Source: Bettongia penicillata ogilbyi
Taxonomy: Eukaryota > Chordata > Mammalia > Diprotodontia > Potoroidae
Assembly: GCA_023548195.1 (NCBI GenBank)
Contig: JAJHZJ010000419.1
Location: 859,773-923,772 of the forward strand
Length of the DNA: 64,000 nucleotides
Direction: 5' to 3'
In this document: piece after piece, positions 1 to 10,272 of the stretch
How positions within the stretch are numbered: position 1 is the first letter of the stretch
Layout of the letters: every line of letters starts with the position of its first letter
Position numbers and translations under genes: made by a program
Notes under the pieces: model-generated
What the model was told of the DNA's origin: nothing
The model's input: the letters and a program-made list of their open reading frames with translations, nothing else
Database searches by the model: none

Positions 1-213
1 TAAAAGTAATACAGAGGGCTCAGACTTCTAAGATGAATCAATTAATTAATCAAAGGTATGAATCAGGTATTACAAGATCTTAATCAACTTAAAAGAAGTG
101 TAGTGCTTTGACTGATTAATAAAAATAGATAATGCTACTCAGAAAGTCACTAGTTAGAACAGTAGGGTACATATCTGGGCCTATGTATAATAAACAAGAT
201 AGTTCAGTATGGT

Positions 214-943
214 GTGGTGAGTTGAGTGGTGGTGGAATCCAGTGGTGAAAAACTCCTAAGAAGGATTTGCTCTTTGTAGCATCAATGCGATATTCACAGT
301 GCCTACAGCAGATATGACTATGACAGCATAGTTATGAATAACAAACTATAAAAGGCTCTCCACATGGAAGACAGAACCAAAACATTTATTCAAACACCAG
401 AAAACTGAAGCCCAGCACTAGAAAAGCAAGTCCATCATAGCAACAAAGAAATCAATCATAATAACCAAGAAGTCTGTGCACATTATCAAGCTTTCCCACA
501 AACAAGCTCCCCTACACAAAATATCCTTGGCTCACTCATCCTTGTTACTGCTTTCTCCGTCCTTCCCCATTATAATTAGTCTGACCAACTTCCTCTCAGC
601 TCTGCTCCAGCTCCACCCCTTCCCGTACCACCCTTTCAGAAAGCTCCTTCCACCACATGCTTTATGTGACTCAAATTCATGTAACTTAGGCTTCCATGTG
701 ACTTAAGCAGGTCACATAGGCCTATTAATTGATAGGAAAGGTCTTCCCATTCCATTAAAAATACATCAATTCCATTAAAAATGCATTAACAATGTATTCA
801 GCCCCAAGATCTTTTTTGTCCATTACATAGGTCAATGAGGCAGTTAGTGCCAACAGAACTTTACAACAATATAACAGGGATCACACAAAATAAGTACATA
901 AAACAATATCTTAGGGTGGGGCTTGAGCACAACCATCCCATCA
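214..943 (-). mobile_element. LTR-like segment of an endogenous retrovirus-type element (tentative)
   Basis: Read on the minus strand, the segment starts with TG directly after an 11-nt purine run (944-955), the arrangement of a polypurine tract followed by a 3' LTR. It carries an AATAAA at 385-390 about 170 nt before its suggested end. The part at 277-490 is clearly homologous to plus-strand DNA at 2306-2520, so the segment is a dispersed repeat. The low-coordinate end (about 214) is a guess, because no TG...CA terminus with a target duplication could be fixed. It could instead be another LTR class or an unrelated repeat family. No proteins are attributed to it. Confidence 0.4.
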
Positions 944-955
944 CTCCCCCCCTCT
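944..955 (-). other. Polypurine-tract-like run before the LTR-like segment
   Basis: On the minus strand this is AGAGGGGGGGAG, immediately upstream of TGATGGG. A G-rich purine run abutting TG is the usual plus-strand primer site of LTR retroelements. The match is short and could be chance. Confidence 0.35.
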
Positions 956-2305
956 AATGAATGGGGCCTAAATTCTTGGGGTAAGGGGCAGAGATCTCTT
1001 CTTCTAGAGCTACTTCCTGCTGAAATTGAACAGAGCTCTCTCTGCCTCAAGAGGTCCCATTCAAGAGGTCAGTTTTTAGCTGGCATCTGGAACTATGTTT
1101 ACACCAGATCAAAAGGTGGCACACCACAGCCATGGACAGATGTTAGCCCCTTAAGTGATCAGGCATCTGCAGGTGGAGGGTAGTAAGTCTGCAGGAAACA
1201 AATCTAGCAAACACGTTTAACAGAAAGTCAAAAAGAAACAAGGAGATAATAACTGGAAGTAGGGAAGATAGGGTCAGCCATGCTTCTGGAGCCCATGAAC
1301 CCACTATCATAGTCTCATTCACTATTCTTTACTGTTTTCTAATTTGTAGTTTTAGGGTCATCATTCTGTCTAGAGGTATACTTTCTTTAATCTGAGCTGG
1401 GACCTGGACAATTTCCTATTTTCCCTGCAGGTGTGACAGACTTGGATACAACATTTCAGGAGGATCTGTAGGGGCAGTTCTTACTTCCCTGCTCAGTCTA
1501 GTATAAAACCCCCTTTTTGGTACATTTTTTTGTAGTTTATTAGTTGGAATGCCATCTATTCTTCCAAAAGCTATTGTTCTCAATAGAGAAGTAGACAATT
1601 CTTTTCTTTTCAATCTATTGTATCTTTGAATCCTCTGACCATTTACTCTTCTCTCTCAAGAATATTTATCTTTTTCACTGATTTTCACCAACCAAAGTAC
1701 CACCAATTCTCCCATCCTTTGGATGGACTGACTCAAAATATGTGAGCTGGTATGTGAGTAAAATTTTCAATCACCTCCCCAAACAGTGTTCTCCCCTCCC
1801 CCATCCTCTTGCTTTCTTAGTATTAGATGAACTTCAGTCTCCTCATCAAACTTTGTTTATATCCCTCCCATACATCCTCCTGGCAGGTGTTAGGGCTCCA
1901 ATGAAGCCTAGCCTGTACAAGGGCTTCATGTATCTTCCTCTTCTTACTTTCTTGCTTCTTTTTGTGAGCTAAATTTATAACAGTTTTTTCTTCTACCACT
2001 TGAAACTTTCTAGCTTGCTCTTCTAAATGAGAGTTTGAACACTGCAGCAATTAAAAAAAAGCTTTTCATGCAAACCAGCCAACCTCCTTTCCATCTGAGC
2101 TTTCTCTTCCAGCAGCTTGTCTCTGCTTTTACACACAAGGCAAATAACTAGTTAGCAAGGCCCAGTCTCTCCGACAAAACCCTGGAAGTTATTTCCCTGG
2201 TTCTACTGATATTTCTTGCAAACATTTTTTTCCATATTTCTGGGTTCTCCCTCTTGTAACCTCAGTTCACAGCTTTCAGAATCCCATGTTTTTAGCCTCT
2301 CCATG
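956..2305 (-). mobile_element. Possible degenerate internal region of an LTR element
   Basis: The stretch lies upstream (minus sense) of the PPT/LTR-like segment. It holds only short open frames, for example minus-strand frames of about 65 codons at 1416-1613 and 75 codons at 1823-2050. The latter is rich in Glu, Lys and Gln and would be largely helical. I recognise no protease, polymerase or envelope motif. The retroviral assignment rests only on position next to the LTR-like segment, so the region may be unrelated unique DNA. Confidence 0.2.
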
Positions 2306-2520
2306 AAGGCCTGATGTGTATAGATTTCTTAGTTACCAGGATGGATTTCTTTGTGCTATGATGGATTTGGACTTCTGTTCTTGGGATTTGGCTTTTTGGT
2401 GTTCGAATGAATGTTTTGGTTCTGTCTTCATTGTGAAGAGTCTGTTATATTTTGTGATTCAGAACTGTGCTAGCATATTCACAGCCACTGTAGGTGCTAT
2501 GAATATAGCATTGGTGATAC
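2306..2520 (+). mobile_element. LTR-like fragment, same family as 277-490 but inverted
   Basis: The plus strand here aligns by eye with the minus strand of 277-490. Shared blocks include TGAATGTTTTGGTTCTGTCTTC against TGAATAAATGTTTTGGTTCTGTCTTC, and GTAGGTGCTATGAATATAGCATTG against GTAGGCACTGTGAATATCGCATTG. The AATAAA of the other copy is changed to AATGAA. Homology stops abruptly at about 2520, just after ...GGTGATAC. The inverted pair implies either two insertions or an inversion within one element. Confidence 0.45.
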
Positions 2521-3304
2521 ACTCTGGGAGAGAGGGTTTGGAGAGGAGAACGTATTTCTATCTTCTTCTCATTGAACAGGTGATATCTTTGTGAACTTAG
2601 AAAGGTGAGCAAATCTGAAGTTCCTAATAGCATCATTACTAATGTCCACTGGAACAGTGACAATATATTCAGAGCAGCAGCAGTGCATGGCAGTATCTGC
2701 ATTCTAGCAGGAAATGTAGTTTCAGAACTATACAAGAGCAGAAATCTTTGAATCTAGAAAAAAGCTACAACTAAGGGGAAATTCATGAGGACTTCATAAA
2801 GACATATGTGATCTTTGAATAACCAAAGCTATGTTCACTCTTTGGCCACATATATTCTCTAATTTCATCTGTCAGTGACTTTGTATGGAGAAGGTGAAAA
2901 TGCACCCCCTATTAAGGGGAATATTTATGCAACAACTGTCCTTGCTACATTCATTTAGTAAATTCTTTTCTAAAACCTACTTAATTCAGGCTAAAAATCA
3001 ATGAAGAATACTGTGGTAGAGGCTCAGAAGTAACAGTAATAGAAGATGCCAAATCCTCAGAGTCATCCATAGAAGCCCCTTAAAGTATCCCAGACACAAT
3101 CACAAGTGCAAGTTGGAAGAGGATCCACTGTGGAAAATCCTATACATGTATACACTATGTTCACTGATCAGTCCAAGACTTAAGCTAGATGGAAGTGGAG
3201 AGTGGCGAGAGAATAAATGTTCATGGCCAATAACCTCAAGAGATTCAAAGGATTTTAATACTGTGAAGGTAATAATATACTTTTGCTTATAATAATAGCC
3301 CAAG
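2521..3304. other. No gene or repeat recognised
   Basis: Unique-looking AT-rich sequence with no long open frame, no tandem repeat and no repeat family that I recognise. Confidence 0.5.
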
Positions 3305-3895
3305 CTTTTATTTTTAAATTAATTTATGTGTTTTTTTTAACAATCAATTTCATAAGTCTTAAATTTTCTCCCCCTCCCTCTACCCTTTCTCCTCAAGATG
3401 GCATGCAATCTTGTAAGGGTTCTACACATACATTTTTATTAAATACATTTTCTCATTACTCATGTTGCATGGAGAAGCCACAAGAAAAATGACAACAAAA
3501 TAAAACATAAGACAAGAGAAAATACACTACTTAATTCTGCATTTAAATTTCATAATCCTTTTTCTGAATGTGGATGGAATTTTGCCTCGAATGTCTTTTG
3601 GGAATTATTTAGGTCTTTTCATTGCTGTGAAGTGCTAAGTCTATCAGAAATAGTCCTTTCATACTGTGGTGGTTACTGTGATAATGTTCTAGTTCTGCTC
3701 ATTTCACTCAGTCACAGTTCATATAAGTCTTTCCAGGCTTTTCTGAAGTCATCCCGTTTGTCATTTCTTATAGCACAATACTATTCCATTATATTCATAT
3801 ATTACCATTTGTTCTGCCATTCCCCAAATGATAGGCATTCCCTTGATTTCCAATTCTTGGCCACCACAGAAAGAGCTGCTATAAATAGTTTTATA
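3305..3895 (-). mobile_element. L1 LINE, 3' end, left part of a split element
   Basis: Antisense L1 3' UTR and ORF2 tail. It begins with a T-rich run (the antisense A-tail) and contains the blocks common to the other L1 3' ends in this window: the GTTCTACACATACATTTTTATT block, the TTTCTTATAGCACAATACTATT block and the CCACCACAGAAAGAGCTGCT block. At 3895 it is interrupted by the half-L1. The sequence resumes in register at 6700, which shows that the two L1 pieces were once contiguous. Confidence 0.85.
3883..3895. repeat. Target-site duplication, left copy
   Basis: AAATAGTTTTATA here and AAATAATTTTGTA at 6700-6712 flank the plus-strand half-L1: 13 bp with two mismatches, as expected for an aged target-primed insertion. 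Confidence 0.7.
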
Positions 3896-4564
3896 GTGAG
3901 GAGGAGCCAAGATGGCAGGGTAGAAAGATTCACATATGCTAGTTCCTAACCCACAGTCCATAAAATATCTGTAAAGAAGAACTCCCAACAAATTCTGAAA
4001 CAGCAAAAGCCAGAGAACAATGGAGTGGAGATTTCTGTTCCAGAGAGACCTGAAAAACTGATACCAAAGGTCCATCACACACCAGACCCGAGCAGAGTCC
4101 AGCCCTGGCCTGGCTGTGTGGCACAGAGAGGAGCAGATCCGAGCAGGCTTCAGGGACAGAATCTCCAGCAGCAGTGCAGGTCCCTCCACCCACAGGCGCA
4201 AAGGTCACTGAGAGAGCCTGTTTGGCTGACCAAGAAGGCTGTGGGGTTTCTCAATAACTCAGGCCCCTTCGGGAGGCAGCAGTGGAGGCAGCAGTGGACA
4301 GGGGCTCCCAAAGCAAGCAGGGGCTCAGATCCATTGTTGAAGGACTCCAAGTAAATCTCCTGAAGAACTGAGCCCATGGTGGTGGCCCTGCCCCCACCTG
4401 AGCAGCTGAACATAATCTCACACTGAATAGCAGCCCTGCCCCTCTGGAAGCCCTGAGATTGGGAAGCAGCATTTAAATCTCAGACCCCAAGCACAAGTTG
4501 GGCAGATCTGGAGGTGAGGTGGGTGTGGAAAGGAATCTCAGAAGTCAAGCAACTGACTGGGAAA
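3896..4564 (+). promoter_or_regulatory. L1-type 5' UTR / internal promoter region of the half-L1
   Basis: This block is GC-richer than its surroundings. It starts with the GAGGAGCCAAGATGGC motif typical of L1 5' ends and runs to the ORF1 start codon at 4565. The same block is found in reverse at 54180-54843 and, without its downstream part, at 63695-64000. By analogy with L1 it should hold the internal RNA polymerase II promoter. No specific factor site was identified with confidence. Confidence 0.6.
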
Positions 4565-5661
4565 ATGCCCAGAAAAGGGAAAAAAAAATAAGACCATACA
4601 AGCTTACTTTCTTGGTGAACAGATATCTCCTCCCACCCTTTCAGATGAGGAAGAACAATGTTTGCCATCAGGGAAAGACATAGAAGTCAAGGCTTCTGTA
4701 TCCCAAACATCCAAAATAAATATTCAATGGTCTCAGGCCATGGAAGAGCTCAAAAAGGATTTTGAAAATCAAGTTAGACAGGTGGAGGAAAAACTGGGAA
4801 GAGAAATGAGAGAGATGCAAGAAAAGCATGAAAAGCAGGTCAACACCTTGCTAAAGGAAACCCCCAAAAAAATGCTGAAGAAAATAACACCTTGAAAAAG
4901 AGGTTAACTCAATTGGCAAAAGAGATTCAAAAAGCCAATGAGGAGAAGAATGCTTTCAAAAGCAGAATTAGCCAAATAGAAAAGGAGGTTCAAAAGCTCA
5001 CTGTAGAAAATAGTTCTCTCAAAATTAGAATGGAACAGATGGAGGCTAATGACTTTATGAGAAACCAAGAAATCACCAAACAAAATCAAAAGAATGAAAA
5101 AATAGAAGAGAATATGAAATATCTCATTGGAAAAGCAACTGACCTGGAAAATAGATCCAGGAGAGACAATTTAAAAATTATGGGACTACCTGAAAGCTAT
5201 GATCAAAAAAAAGAGTCTAGACATCATCTTTCAAGAAATTATCAAGGAAAACTGCCCTGATGTTCTAGAAGCTGAGGGCAAAATAAGTATTGAAGGAATC
5301 ACCACCTGAAAGAGATCCAAAAAGAGAAACTCCTAGGAACATTGTGGCCAAATTCCAGAATTCCCAGGTCAAGGAGAAAATATTGCAAGCAGCTAGAAAG
5401 AAACAATTCCAGTATTGTGGAAATACAATCTGGATAACACAAGATCTAGCAGCTTCTACATTAAGGGATCGAAGGGCGTGGAATAGGATATTCCAGAAGT
5501 CAAAGGAACTAGGACTCAAACGAAGAATCACCTACCCAGCCAAACTGAGTATAATACTTCAGGGGAAAAAATGGTCTTTCAATGAAATAGAGGACTTTCA
5601 AGCATTCTTGATGAAAAGACCAGAGCTGAAAAGAAAACTTGACTTTCAAACACAAGAATGA
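4565..5661 (+). pseudogene. L1 ORF1p-like RNA-binding protein, frameshifted
   Basis: In L1, ORF1p is the trimeric nucleic-acid-binding chaperone of the RNP. Starting at ATG 4565 (MPRKGK), the frame is lost within nine codons through an extra A in an A-run (4580-4588). Compared with the copy at 54179-53079 there is also a +2 change near 4865, an extra A near 5210 and an 8-nt loss near 5303. Between these breaks the domains are clear: a heptad-rich coiled coil (about 4740-5090), an RRM with NLKIMGLPESYDQ (about 5170-5210) and the C-terminal domain with QVKEKILQAARKKQF, LAASTLRDRRAW and WSFNEIEDFQAFL. It ends in TQE-stop at 5661, the same as the other copy. Confidence 0.85.
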
Positions 5662-5793
5662 GAAGAAGCATGAAAAAGGAAACAGCAAAGACAAGTCATA
5701 AGGGATTTATTAAAGTTGAACAGTTTACCTTCCTACATGGAAAGACAACATTTGTAACTCTTGAAACTTTTCAGTATCTGGGTAGTTGGTGGG

Positions 5794-5841
<48 letters not shown>

Positions 5842-6699
5842 CATGCACACACAGAGACAGAGAGCACAGAGTAAATTGAATAGGATGGGATCATATCCCA
5901 AAAAAATGAAGTTAAGTGGTGAGAGAGAAATGTAGTGGGAGGAGAGAGGGAGAAATGGAATGGGGCAAATTCTCTCTCATAGAAGAGGCAGGCAGGAGAC
6001 TTTTTAGTGGAGGGAAAAAGAGGGGAGCTGAGAGAAAAACATGAAGTTTACTCTCATCACATTCGACTAAAGGAAGAAATAAAATGCACACTCATTTTGG
6101 TATGAAAACCTATCTTACAATACATAAAAGTGGAGGAGAAAGGGATAAGCAGGGTAGGGGGAATAATGGAAGGGAGGGCAATGGGAGGAGGGAAAAATTT
6201 GAAATCAACACTCTTGGGGAGGGACAGGATCAAAAGAGAGAATAGAAGCAATGGGGGGCAGGTTAGGATGGAGGGAAATATAGTTAGTCTTACACAACAC
6301 AACTATTATTGAAGTCATTTGCAAAACTACACAGATAGGGCCTATATTGAATTGCCTGCCTTCCCAAAGGAAATGGATGGGGAGGGAGGGATAGGGAGAA
6401 GTTGGAACTCAAAATTTTAGGAACTGTCGAGTATTGTTCTTGCTACTAGGAAAAAGAAATACAGATAATGGGGAATAGAAAGTTATCTGACCCTACAGGA
6501 CAAAAGAGAAGATGGGGACAAGAGAAGGGAGGGATGATAAAAGAGAGGGCAGATTGATGATAGGGAAAATTAGAATGCTTGGTGTATTGGGGTGGGGGGA
6601 GGGGACAAATGGGGAGAAAATTTGGAACCCAAAATTTTGTGAAAATGAATGTAAAAAGTTAAATAAATAAATTTATTAAAAAAAAGAAAAGAGAGAAAG
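5662..6699 (+). mobile_element. Purine-rich 3' region of the half-L1
   Basis: After ORF1 come about 130 nt of ordinary sequence, a (CA)n run (5796-5839), then about 800 nt very rich in A and G with repeated GGGAGG/GGAGGG blocks, and an end shared with L1 3' tails (GAAAATTTGGAACCCAAAATTT). The first part resembles the purine-rich spacer between ORF1 and ORF2 in the full L1s. The join therefore looks like an L1 that lost ORF2 while keeping the spacer and 3' end. The reverse copy at 52044-53078 is colinear. Confidence 0.75.
5796..5839 (+). repeat. (CA)n microsatellite
   Basis: About 22 AC dinucleotides, followed by a short imperfect GCATGCACACACA stretch. The other half-L1 has a shorter, imperfect run at the same place (about 52915-52945). 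Confidence 0.95.
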
Positions 6700-6712
6700 A
6701 AATAATTTTGTA
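6700..6712. repeat. Target-site duplication, right copy
   Basis: AAATAATTTTGTA, paired with 3883-3895. The interrupted L1 continues directly from here. Confidence 0.7.
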
Positions 6713-7335
6713 CACGTGGGACCTTTTCCATCTTTATGATTTCTTTGGGGTACCATCCCTAGAAGCAATATTGCTGGATCAATGGGTATGCACATTTTTG
6801 TAGACTTTTGCGCATAGTTACAAGTTGCTCTCCAGACTAGCTGGATCTGTTCACAGCTCCACCAGCAATGAATAAGTGTTCCAACTCTCCCACATTTTCT
6901 CCAACACTTATCATCTTCCTGTTTTGTCATGTTAGCCAATCTGATAGGTATAAGGTGGTACCTCAGAGTTGTTTTGATTTACATCTCTCTAATCAATAAT
7001 GTTTTAGAGCATTTTTCATGTGACTATTGATAGCTTTAATTTCTCCTCTGAAAATTGCTTGTTCATATCTTTTAACCATATATCAAATGGGGAATGACTT
7101 GTATTCTTGTAAATTTGACTCAGTTCTCTATAAATTTTAGAACTGAGGCTTCTGTCACAGACACTAGTTGTAAAAATTATTTCCCAGTTTTCTGCTTCCC
7201 TTCTAATCTCGGTTGCATTGAGTTTCTTGTGCAAAAACTTTTCAATTTAATTTAATGTAATCAAAATTATCCAGTTTGCACTTCATAATGTTCTCTAACA
7301 CTTCTTCAGTCATACATTTCTTCATAAATCTTTTT
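6713..7335 (-). mobile_element. L1 LINE, ORF2 C-terminal part (continuation of 3305-3895)
   Basis: This is the antisense of the ORF2 C-terminal region. Blocks such as GCTCTCCAGACTAGCTGGAT, CCACCAGCAATGAATAAGTG and TTGACTCAGTTCTCTATAAA recur in the other minus L1 at 37660-38860. Minus-strand frames are broken. At about 7335 it jumps directly to the N-terminal RT part, so the RT core between them is deleted. Confidence 0.85.
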
Positions 7336-8680
7336 GCTAATATCCTATTTAAAATTATTTCATCTATAGTCATTAGAGAAATTGATCTATAATTTTCTTT
7401 GTTTTGGCTCCTCCTGGTTCAAGTGCCAGGATCATATTTGTATCATAATCAGAATTGGTAGGAATTCTTCTTCCTCAGTTTTCCCGAATTGGAATTAACT
7501 GTTAACTGTTCTTTATATGTTTGATAAAATTCACTTGTGAATCTATCTGACCTTGGAGTTTTTTGTTTTTGTTTTTTTTTCCTGGGGAAGTCATTGACAG
7601 CTTGGTCAATTTCTTTTTCTGAGATGGAGTTATTTAAGTATTTAACTTCCTCTTCTGTTAATCTGGGCAATTTATATTTGTTCTTTTTTCAGCTGCATGC
7701 CCAATTCATTGATCTTCTCTTTCTCTGTTTTATTCATGTAGCCATTCAATGACATGAAACTTTCCCTAAGAACTACTTTCACAGAATTTCATAAGTTTTT
7801 GTAGGTTATCACATTATTGTCATTCTCTTGAACGAAGTTATTGATTGATTCCATGATTTGTTTTTCAACTTGTTCTTTCTTTAGCATTAGATCATTTCAT
7901 GTCTAATTAATTTTTGGTCTATCTTTCTATGGTATTTTGTTACATATAATTTTAACTGTATTATGATCTGCAAATGATGCATTGACTATCTTTGCCTTCT
8001 TGCACTGATTGTGAGGTTTTATGCCCTAGTAGATGGTCAATTTTCGTATACGTGTCATGTACCACTGAGAAAAAAGGATATTCCTTTCTATTCTCACTTA
8101 ATTTTCACCAGAAATCTATCATATCAACCTTAACCAGAATTCTATTCACCTCCTTCTTTCTTGTTTATTTTGTGGTTAGATTTATCAAGTTCAGAGAGGG
8201 GGAGGTTGAGGTCCCCCACTAATATAGTTTCCCCTCTATTTCTTCCTGTCACTCCCTTAAGTTATCCTCTAATTATCTGGATGCTATACCACTTCATGCA
8301 TGTATGTTAAGTAATGATATTGCTTCATTGTCTATAGTGCCTTTTAGTAGGATATAGTTTTCTTCCTCATCTCATTTGATTGGATCTATTTCTCTTTTTG
8401 CTTTGTTTTAGATTAGGATGGCTACCCCTATTGTTTTGTTGTTTGTTTGTTTGTTTTTTTTACATCAGTTGAAGCATAATAGATTCTGCTCCAACCTTTT
8501 ATCTTTAACCTGTGTGTATTCTCCTGTTTCAAATGCATTTCTTGTAAACAACATATTGTTGGATTATATTTTTTAATCCATTCTGCTATCCAGCTCCATT
8601 TTATGAGAGAGTTCATCCCATTCACATTCACAGTTATGATTACTACCTGTGTCTTTCCCTCCATCTTATTTCTCCCCATT
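7336..8680 (-). pseudogene. L1 ORF2 remnant: endonuclease and N-terminal reverse-transcriptase part
   Basis: ORF2 encodes the endonuclease/reverse transcriptase that performs target-primed insertion. The minus strand from about 8680 carries the apurinic-endonuclease-like start: VNVNGMNSLIK, then IAEWIKKYNPTICCLQEMHL, which keeps the Asn and Glu positions, then THRLKIKGW. Downstream, at 7670-7449, comes the pre-RT block [21 protein letters not shown] followed by [13 protein letters not shown]. The frame is disrupted many times, and the catalytic YADD/FADD part of RT is missing because of the deletion at about 7335. It is non-functional. Confidence 0.85.
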
Positions 8681-9235
8681 TATGATTTTATTTCTCCCTT
8701 CTCCCTTCCCCTCCACAAGAGTTTTATTTTTGACCACCACCTCCCTCAGTTTTCTCTCCCTCCTATCAGCACCCCTTCCTTTTATTTGACATTTCCCTTA
8801 CTACTTCTTCCCTCCTTTTTGACCTCCCTTCCCTTTTCATTTCCCTTTTCCCTCCTATTGATGATAGGGCAAATTAGATTTCTCTACTTAACTATGTTGT
8901 TCCCTCCTTGAACCAAATCAGATGAAAGTCAGTCTCAAACAGTGCTCATCTCCCTTCCCCTTTCACTCTACTATATTATGTTTTTTTGCCTCTTCCTTCA
9001 AAGTAAATTATCCTTTTTGCCTCTTCTCCCATTACAATCCCTTCATACCCTTAAATGACATTGTTTTATCATCACATCAGTTAATTTTTACACACTCTGT
9101 CTATCTATATATATCCCTTTTAAATGTCATAACAAATATAAGATTTACAAGTATCTTCCTGCCTTATGGGGATATAAACAGATTGCCCATATTGAATAAC
9201 AAGGGTTTTTCCCACTGTTTACCTTTTTATGCCTC
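8681..9235 (-). mobile_element. L1 ORF1-ORF2 spacer
   Basis: On the plus strand this is a pyrimidine-rich stretch (many CCCTTCCC/TTTCCC blocks), so it is purine-rich in the sense direction. It lies between the ORF2 start and the ORF1 end and matches in character the purine-rich spacers of the other L1s and half-L1s here. Confidence 0.7.
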
Positions 9236-10272
9236 TCTTGTGTCTTGTACATGAAGATCAAATTTTCTATTAAGCTCTGCCATTTTCATCGGGAAAGTCT
9301 GGAAATCCCTTATTTCAATGAATGTTCTCTCCTTGCCTGAAATATTAAGCTCAGTTTTGCTGGGTAATTGATCATTGGTTGTAATGCAAGATCCTTTGCC
9401 TTACAGAATATCATATTCCAGTCCCTCTGATTTTTTTAATGTAGGAGCTGTAAGTTCTTGTGTGATCCTGACTAGTTCCTCAGTATTTGAATTGTTTCTT
9501 TCTGGCTGCTTGCACTATTTTCTCCTTAAATTGATAGTTCTGTAATCTGGCAACAATATTCCTTGTCGTTTTCAATTTGGGATCTCTTTCAGAAGGGGAT
9601 CAGTGGATTATTTCAATGATTCTTTGGGGCTCTGGATCTAGGACATCAGGGAAGATTTCTTAGTGATTTCTTGGAAGGTATTGTTCAGGTTTTCTTTTGA
9701 TCATGCCTTTTGGTAGACCAATAATTCTAAGATTTTCTCTCTTGCATCTGTTTTCCAGGTCAGTTGTTTTTCCAATGAAATATCTTACATTTTCTTCTAT
9801 TTTCTTCTACTCTTTAGATTCTGTTTGATTGATTCTTTATGTCTCATAGAGTCATTAGCTTTTACTTGCCCAATTCTAATTTTTAATAACTTAATTTACC
9901 TTTTGTATCTCCTTTTCCATTTGTCCAGTTGTTCCAGTTAGGTTTTGTATCTCCTTATCCATCTGCCCAATTCTCCTTTTAAATTTTTCCATGAATTCTC
10001 TTTTATATTGTTAAAATCATTGACCAATTTTTCTTCTGTCTCTCTAATTTGATTTTTAAAATCCCTCTTAAGCTCTTCCAAGAATAGTCTTTAGGCTTCC
10101 CTTCTGAGGCTTCAGATGGAAGTACAGTCTCAATGATGACCTCTTCTGTAATTGTATTTTTTTCTTTGTCATCATAGTGAGATTCTATGGTCTTTGCTTT
10201 TCTGATTTGCTTTCTGCTCATGGAAAATGCCTTTTTCCTGGCTTTTAAAGTGAATCTCTGCTTCTGGGGCAC
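9236..10272 (-). pseudogene. L1 ORF1 remnant
   Basis: Minus-strand ORF1 of the same split L1. An 89-codon open start lies at 10272-10003 (MPQKQRFTLKARKKAF...) and is Lys-rich. Beyond it the coiled-coil and RRM/CTD region is recognisable but frameshifted. The antisense of the ...CTGGAAAACAGATGCAAGAG block lies near 9740-9760, and the Q-L-x-E-K-I-V-Q-A-A type C-terminal motif is near 9500-9535. The copy is clearly older than the ORF1 at 54179-53079. Confidence 0.75.

Larger units (their letters stand above)
3896..6699 (+). mobile_element. Half-L1 (HAL1-like) retrotransposon, ORF1 only
   Basis: A complete-looking 2.8-kb element has a 5' UTR beginning GAGGAGCCAAGATGGC, an L1 ORF1 (broken), then a long purine-rich 3' region ending in an A-rich tail (AAATAAATAAATTTATTAAAAA). 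No ORF2 (endonuclease or reverse transcriptase) is present. It is inserted into the opposite-strand L1 with a 13-bp target duplication. A second copy at 52044-54843 has the same structure and the same ORF1-to-3' join, which argues for a non-autonomous family rather than a private deletion. HAL1 families in mammals have this design. Confidence 0.85.

Noticed and set aside
3761..4413. Several frames of 90-146 codons on both strands
   Set aside because: They cross the L1/half-L1 5' UTR boundary. They are antisense or non-coding UTR frames favoured by the GC-rich sequence.
8603..9254. Plus-strand frames of 102 and 110 codons with Phe, Pro, Ser and Leu bias
   Set aside because: They are antisense to the purine-rich L1 ORF spacer and reflect base composition only.
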